This document shows, piece by piece, positions 1 to 8,489 of a DNA stretch of 17,830 bases. The notes below the pieces were generated by a model. It ran no database searches. It was given only the letters and a program-made list of their open reading frames with translations, and was not told where the DNA came from. Made by a program: the position numbers and the translations under genes. Origin of the DNA: an uncultured Porphyromonadaceae bacterium (lineage in GTDB: Bacteria; Bacteroidota; Bacteroidia; Bacteroidales; Muribaculaceae); NCBI GenBank assembly GCA_947176355.1, contig CAMWQY010000014.1, forward strand, positions 1 to 17,830. The letters are read 5' to 3'. Every line of letters starts with the position of its first letter. Positions within the stretch are counted from its first letter, which is position 1.

Positions 1-527
1 TTGTAGGCTCGCACTATCCCGATTATGACTTCACAGTGATTCTTTCCCACTTCAAAGGTCACGCCATGGGTGGCTTTGGTGGAGCTGTGAAGAATATGTC
101 GATCGGCGTAGCTTCCGGCAACGGTAAGATGTATATCCATAGTGCCGGAGCAACTGAGACGCGAGATAATGGTGTGAAAGCAGCAAAACAAGATGATTTC
201 CTTGAGGCAATGGCAGAGGCAGCCAAGGCGGTTGCTGACCACGCAGGCGATAATATCATTTATATCAGTGTCGCCAACAATCTTTCCGTAGACTGCGACT
301 GCGATTCCCATCCAGCCGATCCTCAAATGCACGACATAGGTATTCTTGCATCTCTTGATCCTATCGCCCTCGACAAGGCTTGCACCGATCTCGTTCGCTC
401 TTCCGACGATCATGGGAAAATACATCTTATCGAACGCATCGACTCCCGTCATGGTATGCACACACTTGACTACGGTGAGGAAATCGGACTTGGTTCGCAG
501 AACTATAAGATTGTAAATCTTGACTAA
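1..527 (+). CDS. DUF362 domain protein, 3' part (5' end outside window)
   Basis: The frame is open from the first complete codon at base 3, so the protein begins upstream and only about 175 C-terminal residues are visible. The GTG at 36 is internal: the codons before it read VGSHYPDYDF and continue the domain. The segment FKGHAMGGFGGAVKNMSIG and the later CDCDSHPADP, followed by DIGILASLDPIALDKA, are typical of DUF362 proteins, which are often associated with iron-sulfur clusters. The biochemical role is not known to me. The gene ends 39 bases before the esterase gene on the same strand, so they could share a transcript. No terminator is visible between them. Family assignment is from recognition of these motifs only. 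Confidence 0.7.
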   Translation, partial: VGSHYPDYDFTVILSHFKGHAMGGFGGAVKNMSIGVASGNGKMYIHSAGATETRDNGVKAAKQDDFLEAMAEAAKAVADHAGDNIIYISVANNLSVDCDCDSHPADPQMHDIGILASLDPIALDKACTDLVRSSDDHGKIHLIERIDSRHGMHTLDYGEEIGLGSQNYKIVNLD

Positions 528-566
528 AATCAAAAGGTAATCCTTATATTCATAGCCTAAGCTAAC

Positions 567-1880
567 ATGAAACTAAGACAACTATTTGCGATTTTAATGA
601 TTCTCACGACAATAATGTCGGGGAGGGCTGAAAATTATCCATATCGTAGCGACGTGCTTTGGGTGACTGTACCGGACCATGCAGACTGGCTCTATAAAAC
701 AGGGGAGAATGCTACGGTCGATGTACAGCTGTATAAATATGGAGTTCCGGTCGACAATGTGACTCTTGATTACACTTTAGCCGACGACATGATGCCGACT
801 GATGCCAAGGGCTCCACCACACTAAAAAATGGCAAAGCAAAAGTATCGCTTGGGACTATGAAGAATCCGGGATTTCGAGACTGTGTGCTTACTGCTACAG
901 TAGATGGAGAGAAATACACGCATCATGTGAAAGTGGGATTTTCTCCTGAAAAGATTTTGCCCTATACTAAAATGCCGGCTGATTTCGATCAATTCTGGGC
1001 TAAAAACCTTGAAGATCTAAAGAAAGTGCCATTGAATTATACCATGACGCCGGTGCCGAAATACACCACTGACAAGATGGACTGCTGGCTTGTGAATCTC
1101 ATGACGACATCGCAAGGACAGTCAATTTATGGTTACCTCTTCATACCCAAAGGAGCAAAACCGGGTTCTTGTCCGATTGTATTGTGTCCGCCGGGCGCAG
1201 GTATTAAGACCATAAAAGAGCCTCTAAGGCATCGTTATTATGGCGAAAACGGATGCATCAGGTTTGAGATGGAGATACATGGGCTTAATCCGGAAATGAC
1301 TGACGAACAGTTTAAGGAAATAAGCAAGGCATTCAGCGGAAGAGAAAACGGGTATCTCAATAATGGCCTTGACAATAAGGACAATTACTATATGAAGCGC
1401 GTATATCTCGGGCTTGTACGCGCCATTGACTTCCTGACTACCCTTCCGGAATGGGATGGAAAGAATATTGCGATGCAGGGTGGCAGTCAGGGAGGAGCCC
1501 TCGCGATTGTGGCGGCTGGTCTCGATCCAAGAGTGACGGCATGCGTTGCCAACCATCCGGCTCTGAGCGATATGGCCGGCTACAAGGCAAACCGTGCGGG
1601 TGGGTATCCACATTTCTTCCGTGTAGATGGAATGGATACGCCTGAAAAGCTAAATACTATGGCTTACTTCGATGTGGTGAACTTTGCAAGAAAGGTGAAA
1701 TGTCCTGTCTACATGACATGGGGGTATAATGACAACACTTGTCCTCCGACTACGAGCTATGCAGTATACAACGTAATCTCAGCTCCCAAGGAGGCTTTAA
1801 TTACACCAATCAATGAGCATTGGACATCAGAAGCCACCGAAAGAGGTCATCTTACTTGGATTCAGAAGCATCTGAAATAG
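567..1880 (+). CDS. Secreted acetyl xylan esterase-like alpha/beta hydrolase (AXE1/cephalosporin-C deacetylase family)
   Basis: The 437-residue protein starts with a signal peptide (residues 1-21, ending SGRA). A beta-rich N-terminal region of about 100 residues follows, then an alpha/beta hydrolase domain from about 135. The nucleophile elbow GGSQGG puts the catalytic Ser at 307. Asp389 in GYNDNTCPP and His418 in NEHW are the likely rest of the triad, matching the order in the AXE1 family. Such enzymes remove acetyl groups from xylan or acetylated sugars, here presumably in the periplasm or outside the cell. The exact substrate cannot be read from the sequence. Its stop codon is one base from that of the convergent glycosidase, which suggests the two act on the same glycan; that is inference. 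Confidence 0.8.
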   Translation: MKLRQLFAILMILTTIMSGRAENYPYRSDVLWVTVPDHADWLYKTGENATVDVQLYKYGVPVDNVTLDYTLADDMMPTDAKGSTTLKNGKAKVSLGTMKNPGFRDCVLTATVDGEKYTHHVKVGFSPEKILPYTKMPADFDQFWAKNLEDLKKVPLNYTMTPVPKYTTDKMDCWLVNLMTTSQGQSIYGYLFIPKGAKPGSCPIVLCPPGAGIKTIKEPLRHRYYGENGCIRFEMEIHGLNPEMTDEQFKEISKAFSGRENGYLNNGLDNKDNYYMKRVYLGLVRAIDFLTTLPEWDGKNIAMQGGSQGGALAIVAAGLDPRVTACVANHPALSDMAGYKANRAGGYPHFFRVDGMDTPEKLNTMAYFDVVNFARKVKCPVYMTWGYNDNTCPPTTSYAVYNVISAPKEALITPINEHWTSEATERGHLTWIQKHLK

Positions 1881-1881
1881 A

Positions 1882-4146
1882 TCATTCCACCCATATACGT
1901 TCCGGAAGCAGCGTGACTTCCTTTCCTTTTTCACGAGGAATAATTATCTCTACAAATTCAATGTCTCGAAGTCCATCCGGTTTTAAAGATGAAGCCGGAT
2001 ATTCCCTTGTAAGCATTGAAGGATATGGTGCTGGCATCACTATACCCTTTCTCGGAAGGAATGATGATATAGGAGCTGAAAAATTCCCATTGACATCAAG
2101 TGTGATAGGCAAGGAATAAGTGAAACCGTCAGTGGTCACAAACCCTAACTCCGAACCAACAGGAAGCGGAGTTGACACTACATCGCCGGATTCATTCTGA
2201 AACCGGACATTCAGTGTCATCGGATTGAGCTCTTCCGGAATCCTACCGATTTTGTCTCCTACATATCGGCGAATTACGAGTATGCCATCTTCATCCGGAT
2301 TCATTGTCAACTCATAGACAGGCGCTTCATCCCAATTTGTACGCTTCTGATTAAACTTAAATTCCCATGCCTCCGGAATAGCATTCACGTCAAGATTGCT
2401 GTCTCCCCTGCGTGGGTCAAGCAAAGTGAACGGCATCTTGTCATTATCCGGTCCCACATATTCAGACACACCTATATTGCCGGCAACTACAGCATCAGTG
2501 TCAACATCCAGTCCTTCCCTATTGGAAGCAATCAAATACGCACCGGGAGCCACCTCAATGATGCCATCAGTAGCTGTGGCATTCAGATCATTACCCTTGT
2601 TAATTCCTTTAAGAAAGTAATTTTCACCCAACTGTGGCAAAGATATTCTCATCTTGTTTTTCCTATTGACTGCCACTACCTTTGCGTCCTTCAAATCGGT
2701 ATTTCCAAAAGGATCATCTATTATTTCTGTATCGGGCATCACTTCAAGACGCCAAGTTTCCGTGCCTGGCACAAGGTCGAGGAAATAGGCTCCGCTTCCC
2801 TCATATTCTACCACAGGCGAAGATCCATGCCCGGCTATCTGCTTCAGACCGGAGAGATTGACAGGTTTTGTATCAGTATTGTTGGTATAAAGGAATTTTT
2901 CCGGCGAATTATATTCACTCAAATCTGAGGCATAGTCAATGCGAGTATTTCCGAATTTAGTATTTTCAGGATAATTGCCATAATCAGCATATCGAGGTAT
3001 CTCTTTAGCTGCTTCTGCCGCTATCATCATACTTAATGCCTTAGCAGGAGTATAGACAAGATTAAGAAAATGAGTCGGATATTCCGTGTTATAGGGTGCA
3101 AGGTCGATAGGGTCGTATGCAAACTGCGTGATCCATTGGAATCCCTCCTTTCGGAATGTACGCACTACTGCGGGATACAAATGCGAGTAAAGCACGTCGG
3201 CAGGATCAAATTCATATACTACCTTGGCAAGTCTGTCATAGTTTTTCATTGTGTCTTTCCAAGGAATCGTATATTCATCAAAAGCGGGTAGAAGGTTGCC
3301 CTTCCTTTCATGCCCGGCCACAAGACTTGTTGGATACCACTGGAAAGTGGTCCCATCAATATCAGCGTCATAATATGCAGAAGTGACACCCGGATTATGA
3401 GTGACATTATAAAGTATGGGCTTGTCAAAGCCAGCCTTTTTAAGAGACTTTGCCATCTTGTTGATATATGCCGTGACTTCCTCTTTTGAGCCTGAGTGGC
3501 AAGGCTCATTATTGATTTCCATTGCTATGATGGCATTATCCTTTGCATAGCTCCTCCCTGTATATGGATTGACATGGCGAGCAAGCTGATCAAGATAACG
3601 GCTTTGGATCTCTTGTGCCTCCGGGTCGTCATGAATATTGCATTTATCATAATCGTAGGTAAATGCACCGGTATCGATATTTTTTTCCGGATACCCATTG
3701 CCGAAATTAGTCTGCGCTGTAAGAATAATGTCTATGCCTCGCTTTTCAAATTCAGCTATGGTGTAGTCGAGCAGGTCAAGATGGTCATTGCTAATCAAGT
3801 TTCCGGCTGAATCCGCAAGCTCTGCATCCCAAGGATGAAGACGGAAAGCATTCAGTCCGAGGCGTGAAATATGATAGATGTCCCGGTCAATGGCGCGTTT
3901 ACGGTCTTTCCCAAGGTATCCGAGCGCACGATACGAATAAGCAAAAGGAGAAGTGTAGTTGGTACCATAATAGCTAACTTCCTCCTTATTGTCAGAACGA
4001 CGCATGACTCCCTCCTTATCGACATAAATTTTATACGCCTGCCTATCGACACCCTTCGTAGAGCTTGCCGACATATTGACAATGCCTGTTGCATACAACA
4101 AGCATACCAATATAGCGGACTTGAATATCCGATTTTTTTCTATCAT
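1882..4146 (-). CDS. Secreted clan GH-A (GH5-like) glycoside hydrolase
   Basis: From the ATG at 4146 the protein has 754 residues. An 8-residue longer reading would start at TTG at 4170, but that TTG lies inside the -7 promoter box, so the ATG is preferred. Residues 1-27 form a signal peptide (AILVCLLYATGIVNMSA). A TIM-barrel domain follows to roughly residue 400: AFRLHPWD near 100, the acid/base motif INNEP with Glu214, and a candidate nucleophile Glu312 in VVYEFDP. The last 350 residues look like beta-sandwich modules. The NEP motif and barrel layout indicate a retaining glycosidase of clan GH-A. I cannot name the family or the substrate. It is convergent with the esterase gene, which suggests a small glycan-degrading pair. 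Confidence 0.72.
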   Translation of the reverse strand: MIEKNRIFKSAILVCLLYATGIVNMSASSTKGVDRQAYKIYVDKEGVMRRSDNKEEVSYYGTNYTSPFAYSYRALGYLGKDRKRAIDRDIYHISRLGLNAFRLHPWDAELADSAGNLISNDHLDLLDYTIAEFEKRGIDIILTAQTNFGNGYPEKNIDTGAFTYDYDKCNIHDDPEAQEIQSRYLDQLARHVNPYTGRSYAKDNAIIAMEINNEPCHSGSKEEVTAYINKMAKSLKKAGFDKPILYNVTHNPGVTSAYYDADIDGTTFQWYPTSLVAGHERKGNLLPAFDEYTIPWKDTMKNYDRLAKVVYEFDPADVLYSHLYPAVVRTFRKEGFQWITQFAYDPIDLAPYNTEYPTHFLNLVYTPAKALSMMIAAEAAKEIPRYADYGNYPENTKFGNTRIDYASDLSEYNSPEKFLYTNNTDTKPVNLSGLKQIAGHGSSPVVEYEGSGAYFLDLVPGTETWRLEVMPDTEIIDDPFGNTDLKDAKVVAVNRKNKMRISLPQLGENYFLKGINKGNDLNATATDGIIEVAPGAYLIASNREGLDVDTDAVVAGNIGVSEYVGPDNDKMPFTLLDPRRGDSNLDVNAIPEAWEFKFNQKRTNWDEAPVYELTMNPDEDGILVIRRYVGDKIGRIPEELNPMTLNVRFQNESGDVVSTPLPVGSELGFVTTDGFTYSLPITLDVNGNFSAPISSFLPRKGIVMPAPYPSMLTREYPASSLKPDGLRDIEFVEIIIPREKGKEVTLLPERIWVE

Positions 4147-4167
4147 ATTCTTATCATTTAGTTTCCG

Positions 4168-4199
4168 CAAATTTACACAAAAAAAACGTCCTGACCAAA
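4168..4199 (-). promoter_or_regulatory. Bacteroidetes-type promoter for the GH-A gene
   Basis: On the minus strand TTTG (4199-4196) is followed after 20 bases by TAAATTTG (4175-4168). This is an exact match to the Bacteroides primary-sigma consensus TTTG, 19-21 bases, TAnnTTTG. Transcription would start near 4163, leaving a leader of about 17 bases before the ATG at 4146. Confidence 0.7.
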
Positions 4200-4362
4200 T
4201 CTATCATTAGCTTATTTCAAGCATGGCTACATAAACAATCAGTAACTGCGGAGTGTTATTATTCTGTGTGAGCCATTGGTTCGCAAGTTTATTTATACCC
4301 ATATCTTAAATTCAAGACTTTAGAGTTTCGAAAACGAAAATCGAATAATTGTTAATTGAATC

Positions 4363-4986
4363 ATGAAAGTACTCGTTATAAACGGTAGCCCCCACCCCAA
4401 TGGCTGTACCGACCGTGGACTCCGCGAAGTAGAAGAGACCCTCCATACATGTGGAATAGAGACAGAACGCGTCAACATCGGCACTAAAGATATCCGAGGC
4501 TGTATCAGCTGCAATTTCTGCAGATCGCATGGCCGCTGCGTATTCAACGACGCAGTCAACGAGACAGCTCCTAAACTTGCTGAAGCTGATGGAATGCTCG
4601 TAGGCAGCCCTGTCTATTATGCCGGAGCCAACGGACAACTTCTTGCTTTCATGGATCGCCTTTTCTACAGCACATCAGGAGTATTCAGCAAGACAATGAA
4701 AGTAGGAGCTGCAGTTGTGTCTTCACGTCGCGCTGGATCTACATCTGCATTTGATGAAATCAACAAGTATTTTACTATCTGCTCAATGCCTATTGTCTCC
4801 AGCACATATTGGAATGAAGTGCACGGTTTCACTGCAGAAGATGTAGAAGCAGATCTCGAAGGACTCCAGACTATGCGCAATCTTGGCCGCAACATGGCAT
4901 TCCTCATCAAGGCCATCCGCTCTGCCGAAGCCGAAATTCCAGCCCAAGAGACAGGCAAATTTACCAACTTCCACACCGAAGGATAA
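4363..4986 (+). CDS. Iron-sulfur flavoprotein-like flavodoxin/FMN reductase family protein
   Basis: The 207-residue protein opens with MKVLVINGSPHPNG, the phosphate-binding loop of flavodoxin-like NADPH-dependent FMN reductases. Cys47, Cys50, Cys53 and Cys59 form the spacing C-x2-C-x2-C-x5-C, the compact cluster motif of archaeal-type iron-sulfur flavoproteins (Isf). GSPVYYAG is the second flavin loop. It probably binds FMN and a 4Fe-4S cluster in the cytosol and carries electrons; the partner is unknown. No signal peptide is present. It lies 24 bases before the yhcH-like gene and heads a plus-strand run that continues into cobUTSC. A role in corrinoid reduction before adenosylation is possible but is only inferred from position. 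Confidence 0.75.
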   Translation: MKVLVINGSPHPNGCTDRGLREVEETLHTCGIETERVNIGTKDIRGCISCNFCRSHGRCVFNDAVNETAPKLAEADGMLVGSPVYYAGANGQLLAFMDRLFYSTSGVFSKTMKVGAAVVSSRRAGSTSAFDEINKYFTICSMPIVSSTYWNEVHGFTAEDVEADLEGLQTMRNLGRNMAFLIKAIRSAEAEIPAQETGKFTNFHTEG

Positions 4987-5010
4987 ACTCACTACCTAAT
5001 ACTAACCATT

Positions 5011-5643
5011 ATGAAACTCAAGACATTATTCCTTTCTCTCGTCCTTTCATCTTCTCCTGTAATAGCATTAGCTGATGGTGTGTACACACGCCAATGCAAC
5101 GACCAAGCAAAAATTGAACAATGCTCTGATTGGATGGAATCCGGAGCCTGGAGAAACGGCTTTGAGAAAGCTGACCCTCATGAATCTGTCAATGCCGTAG
5201 ACTTCTATGAGCAGTATTCTAAAAATAAAGAGCAGTGGAATGCTATGTTCAAATGGCTTGAAGAGACCGACTTGCTCGCAATCCCGGCCGGAAAACATCC
5301 TATCGAAGGCACAACTCTGGTAGTAAGCGTAGAAGATAGCCAAAACCGCCCTCTTGAGAAAAGCGGCACCGAGAGCCACCGTCAGAAAATCGACTTCCAA
5401 TATGCAGTGAAAGGCATCGAAAGATTTGGAATCATCGACCACGAAACCTCCACACCCAACTGCGAATATCGTCCCGACGTGATACATTACGACTATGATG
5501 CATCAAAAGCTCGATTCTACGATTCCACCCCCGACAAATTCTTCCTCTTTTTCCCTGAAGACTGGCACATAGCTAAAATTGCCAATGACACTGACGACCA
5601 AAACATCCGTGTGATTGTAGTCAAAATCGACTACGTAGAATAA
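5011..5643 (+). CDS. YhcH/YjgK/YiaL family protein with signal peptide
   Basis: The 210-residue product begins with a signal peptide (residues 1-21, cleavage after ALA). The C-terminal part, KIDFQYAVKGIERFGI then FFLFFPEDWHIAKIA and IRVIVVKIDYVE, matches the YhcH/YjgK/YiaL (DUF386) cupin-like fold, including the DxQY-type motif and the FPxDxH metal-site motif. Family members in enterobacteria are linked to sialic acid or other sugar use and are cytosolic, whereas this one appears exported. Its reaction is not established. The N-terminal insert with QCNDQAKIEQCSDWM and DFYEQYSKNKEQWNAMFKWLEE is also a usual part of the family. The gene ends 13 bases before cobU, so cotranscription with the cobalamin genes is likely even though a functional link is not obvious. 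Confidence 0.72.
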   Translation: MKLKTLFLSLVLSSSPVIALADGVYTRQCNDQAKIEQCSDWMESGAWRNGFEKADPHESVNAVDFYEQYSKNKEQWNAMFKWLEETDLLAIPAGKHPIEGTTLVVSVEDSQNRPLEKSGTESHRQKIDFQYAVKGIERFGIIDHETSTPNCEYRPDVIHYDYDASKARFYDSTPDKFFLFFPEDWHIAKIANDTDDQNIRVIVVKIDYVE

Positions 5644-5656
5644 TGACAAGGCTATT

Positions 5657-6169
5657 ATGGCACGGATTATAATGGTGACAGGAGGACAAAGGAGTGGGAA
5701 AAGTGTTTTTGCCGAGAATTTAGCGTTGCAACTTTCTGACCATCCTACCTATCTTGCGACAGCAAGGGTGATGGATAAAGAAATGGAAAATAGAGTTGCG
5801 ATACATAAAGAGCGACGAAAGAATGCTTGGCGAAATATCGAAGCCCCTTTATATGCTGACGCAATATCCTTCAAAGAAAAGGAGGTAGTTCTAATCGACT
5901 GCCTCACTTTATGGGCCACCAATTGGTTTTTTGAAAAAAATGAGGATGTAAAGAGTGCGGCATTGGCTCTAAAGGAGCAAATTGGCTCTATGCATAAAAA
6001 GGACGCCACCTTCATAATTGTCACCAATGAAGTGGGATTGGGAGGAGTAAGCGCAAACAGCATACAGCGTAAATTTGCTGACTTACAAGGAGATGTCAAC
6101 CAGTATGTAGCATCTATAGCAGAGGAAGTCTACCTGACAATCTCAGGCATACCTGTAAAAATTAAATAA
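5657..6169 (+). CDS. cobU: Adenosylcobinamide kinase / adenosylcobinamide-phosphate guanylyltransferase
   Basis: The bifunctional enzyme phosphorylates adenosylcobinamide and then transfers GMP to give adenosylcobinamide-GDP, the activated acceptor for the lower ligand. The 170-residue length is normal. The P-loop GGQRSGKS is at residues 9-16. His50 in RVAIHKERR is at the place of the guanylylated histidine of Salmonella CobU. TNEVGLGGVSANSIQRKFADLQGDVNQ is the conserved C-terminal signature. It is the first recognisable cobalamin gene of the plus-strand run, 13 bases after the yhcH-like gene and 6 before cobT. No separate promoter is visible directly upstream, so it probably depends on a promoter ahead of one of the two preceding genes. 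Confidence 0.95.
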   Translation: MARIIMVTGGQRSGKSVFAENLALQLSDHPTYLATARVMDKEMENRVAIHKERRKNAWRNIEAPLYADAISFKEKEVVLIDCLTLWATNWFFEKNEDVKSAALALKEQIGSMHKKDATFIIVTNEVGLGGVSANSIQRKFADLQGDVNQYVASIAEEVYLTISGIPVKIK

Positions 6170-6175
6170 TCAACG

Positions 6176-7213
6176 ATGAAAGAATTTCATATTAATCGGC
6201 TTGACCGATCGATTGAAGGAGACATAATCAATAAAATTGACAATCTCACAAAGCCGAAGGGGGCTTTAGGAAGATTGGAGGAATTAGCTCTACAGATAGG
6301 TCTTATACAGCACACTCTCAGTCCGCAACTAAACAAACCTCACAATGTATTGTTTGCTGCCGACCATGGCATCCTTGAAGAAGGCGTGAGCGTATCTCCA
6401 AAGGAAGTGACCTGGCAGCAACTCAGCCACTTCTCAAAGGGGGGAGCCGGAATAAACTTCCTTTGTGAGCAGCATGGTTTCAAACTCGTGCTCGTAGATG
6501 CCGGTGTTGACTTCGACATTCCTGCCGGACATGGAATAATTGATATGAAAGTGCGAAAAGGGACTCGCAATTTCCTTCACGAAGCTGCCATGACATCAGA
6601 TGAACTTGACACGTGCATCGAAAGTGGCGCCAAGATTGTAAAAGACATTTATGAGGCAGGATGCAATGTGATAAGTTTTGGAGAAATGGGGAGTGGAAAC
6701 ACTTCTCCATCGGCTGTGTGGATGCACTTGTTTACGGGTATTGACTTGAAGAAATGTATAGGTGCCGGAGCCGGACTCGACAGCGAAGGGATCAGACACA
6801 AGCATGAGGTTTTAGCAAAAGCTGTTGCCAATTACAAGGGTGATGACAATGCAGAATCAAAGATAGCTTGGTATGGAGGCTATGAGATGGCTATGGCATT
6901 AGGAGGAATGCTGCAGGCAGCAGAACTTGGAATGCTGATAATCGTAGATGGATTTATAATGACAAGCGTAATTCTTGCCGCATCGCAACTTTATCCGGAA
7001 GTATTGGAATATGCTGTATTCGGACATCAGGGTGATGAGTCGGGCCATAAGCTTATGCTTGAAGCAATGGGAGCGAAAGCGATATTGCATCTTGACCTTC
7101 GCCTTGGAGAGGGCTCCGGTGCAGTATGCGCATATCCTATTCTTGAATCGGCTGTAAGAATGATCAATCGGATGGATAGTTTTCAATCTGTCAATGTCAC
7201 CAAGTATTTCTGA
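6176..7213 (+). CDS. cobT: Nicotinate-nucleotide--dimethylbenzimidazole phosphoribosyltransferase
   Basis: CobT joins a lower-ligand base, typically 5,6-dimethylbenzimidazole, to the ribose phosphate of nicotinate mononucleotide and gives alpha-ribazole phosphate. The 345 residues match the family size. [11 protein letters not shown] lies near residues 25-35, [12 protein letters not shown] carries Glu170, and LRLGEGSGA carries Glu312. These match the two active-site glutamates (Glu174 and Glu317) of the Salmonella enzyme. Its TGA stop shares one base with the ATG of cobS, so the two are translationally coupled. Which base it activates in vivo cannot be told; no dimethylbenzimidazole synthesis gene is in the window. 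Confidence 0.96.
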   Translation: MKEFHINRLDRSIEGDIINKIDNLTKPKGALGRLEELALQIGLIQHTLSPQLNKPHNVLFAADHGILEEGVSVSPKEVTWQQLSHFSKGGAGINFLCEQHGFKLVLVDAGVDFDIPAGHGIIDMKVRKGTRNFLHEAAMTSDELDTCIESGAKIVKDIYEAGCNVISFGEMGSGNTSPSAVWMHLFTGIDLKKCIGAGAGLDSEGIRHKHEVLAKAVANYKGDDNAESKIAWYGGYEMAMALGGMLQAAELGMLIIVDGFIMTSVILAASQLYPEVLEYAVFGHQGDESGHKLMLEAMGAKAILHLDLRLGEGSGAVCAYPILESAVRMINRMDSFQSVNVTKYF

Positions 7214-7974
7214 TGAAACGAATAGCAGCCGCATTTATCCTGTTTACCCGGCTTCCAATATGGAAATTCGTTGACATTCCGGAGAAAGCATACTCTACCA
7301 CCGTAGTCTTCTGGCCATTGACAGGCTGGATCACGGGAGGATGCACAGCAATTCTTCTTTATCTACTTGCGATGGCAATACCGATGATGCCCGCAGTTGC
7401 AACTGCAATAATATTCAAATTGCTTCTCACCGGAGCATTGCATGAAGATGGGCTTGCCGACTTCTGCGATGGCTTCGGTGGTGGGCGAGATCGGGAGGGC
7501 ATCCTTAGGATAATGAAAGACTCTCATATAGGGACGTATGGCGTGATTGGACTTATCTGCCATTATATTCTGGTGGTTGGGCTCTTATCATCTCTATCTC
7601 CTCTTTTAGCCGCCACATCAATTCTTGCGGCGGATCCATTTGCAAAATTTTGTGCATCACAACTCACCAACTATCTCCCTTATGCACGACCGGAAGGGGC
7701 AAAGAACAAGATTTCTTACTCAAAGATGACCCTATGGCAGTTTATGCTGAATCTTGCTTTCGGAGGGATTACTCTTATTCCATTGGGTCTTGCCGGACCG
7801 GGTTTGCTTTTAAGTATTATATTCCCGACAATCAGTCTTATCGTGTTGATGCGTATGATGAAATGCCGTATCTGTGGGTACACGGGGGATTGTTGTGGCG
7901 CAACCTATCTTATATGTGAAGACTCGATGATATTCGGTATTATATTAATATTAGGTCTATGCAACTTGTATTGA
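7213..7974 (+). CDS. cobS: Adenosylcobinamide-GDP ribazoletransferase (cobalamin synthase)
   Basis: This inner-membrane enzyme condenses adenosylcobinamide-GDP with alpha-ribazole or its phosphate, closing the nucleotide loop. The 253 residues include several hydrophobic helices. The signature HEDGLADFCDGFGGGRDREGILRIMKDS contains the conserved acidic residues that bind the nucleotide and magnesium. The start overlaps the cobT stop by one base, and the end overlaps cobC by 16 bases, so the genes form a single coupled unit. There are no signs of truncation. Confidence 0.95.
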   Translation: MKRIAAAFILFTRLPIWKFVDIPEKAYSTTVVFWPLTGWITGGCTAILLYLLAMAIPMMPAVATAIIFKLLLTGALHEDGLADFCDGFGGGRDREGILRIMKDSHIGTYGVIGLICHYILVVGLLSSLSPLLAATSILAADPFAKFCASQLTNYLPYARPEGAKNKISYSKMTLWQFMLNLAFGGITLIPLGLAGPGLLLSIIFPTISLIVLMRMMKCRICGYTGDCCGATYLICEDSMIFGIILILGLCNLY

Positions 7975-8489
7975 TACGTCATACTTCGGTAGCAGTGCCT
8001 CGTGGAGTATGCTACGGGCAGACAGATGTAGCTCTTGCAGAGAGTTTCCAGGAGGAAGCATCTGTAGTGAAGGAGAATCTCAAAAGATTCACTTTCGATC
8101 ACGTTTACAGCAGTCCCCTTTCGAGATGTGTGAAACTTGCACGTTTTTGTGGATATGAGAATCCAATTATCGATTCAAGACTGATAGAAATGAATTTCGG
8201 GGAGTGGGAAATGAAACATTATGATGAAATCAAAGATCCAAGGCTTCAGGAGTGGTTTAAAGACTATATCAATGTCGCTGCTACCGGAGGAGAGTCTGTC
8301 TTGGATCAACGAAGGAGGTTTATGGATTTCATTAAAGAAATAAAAGAATTGCATCCCGACAAAACCATAGGAATCTTCACCCATGGAGGCATCCTGATAA
8401 ATGCCCTCGTAGCGTTGGCTGGGAAATCCTACTCCGAGATGTATAATGCACTGCCCCCTTATGGTTCTATAATAGAAATCGAACTTTAA
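7959..8489 (+). CDS. cobC: Alpha-ribazole phosphatase (histidine phosphatase family)
   Basis: CobC removes phosphate from alpha-ribazole 5'-phosphate or from adenosylcobalamin phosphate. The 176-residue protein has the catalytic histidine in LIRHT (His8), Arg56 in SSPLSR, Glu82 in FGEWEM and the second histidine in FTHGG (His142), as expected for the phosphoglycerate-mutase-like fold. The segment VPRGVCYGQTDVAL is specific to the CobC subgroup, and the position next to cobS supports the call. The gene starts inside the end of cobS. Its last 23 bases overlap the 3' end of cbiB on the other strand. Confidence 0.92.
   Translation: MQLVLIRHTSVAVPRGVCYGQTDVALAESFQEEASVVKENLKRFTFDHVYSSPLSRCVKLARFCGYENPIIDSRLIEMNFGEWEMKHYDEIKDPRLQEWFKDYINVAATGGESVLDQRRRFMDFIKEIKELHPDKTIGIFTHGGILINALVALAGKSYSEMYNALPPYGSIIEIEL

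Noticed and set aside
1224..1613. Minus-strand open frame of 129 codons inside the esterase gene.
   Set aside because: It is a shadow of a well-supported gene and has no recognisable protein features.
4147..4170. An 8-residue longer N terminus for the GH-A protein starting at TTG 4170.
   Set aside because: The TTG is part of the TAAATTTG promoter box, so it would lie upstream of the transcript. The ATG at 4146 gives a better signal peptide.
4200..4362. Promoter or riboswitch ahead of the flavoprotein gene.
   Set aside because: No good TTTG/TAnnTTTG pair and no cobalamin core are visible on the plus strand. Only AT-rich sequence with small palindromes such as TTTCGAAA is present, so nothing is called.
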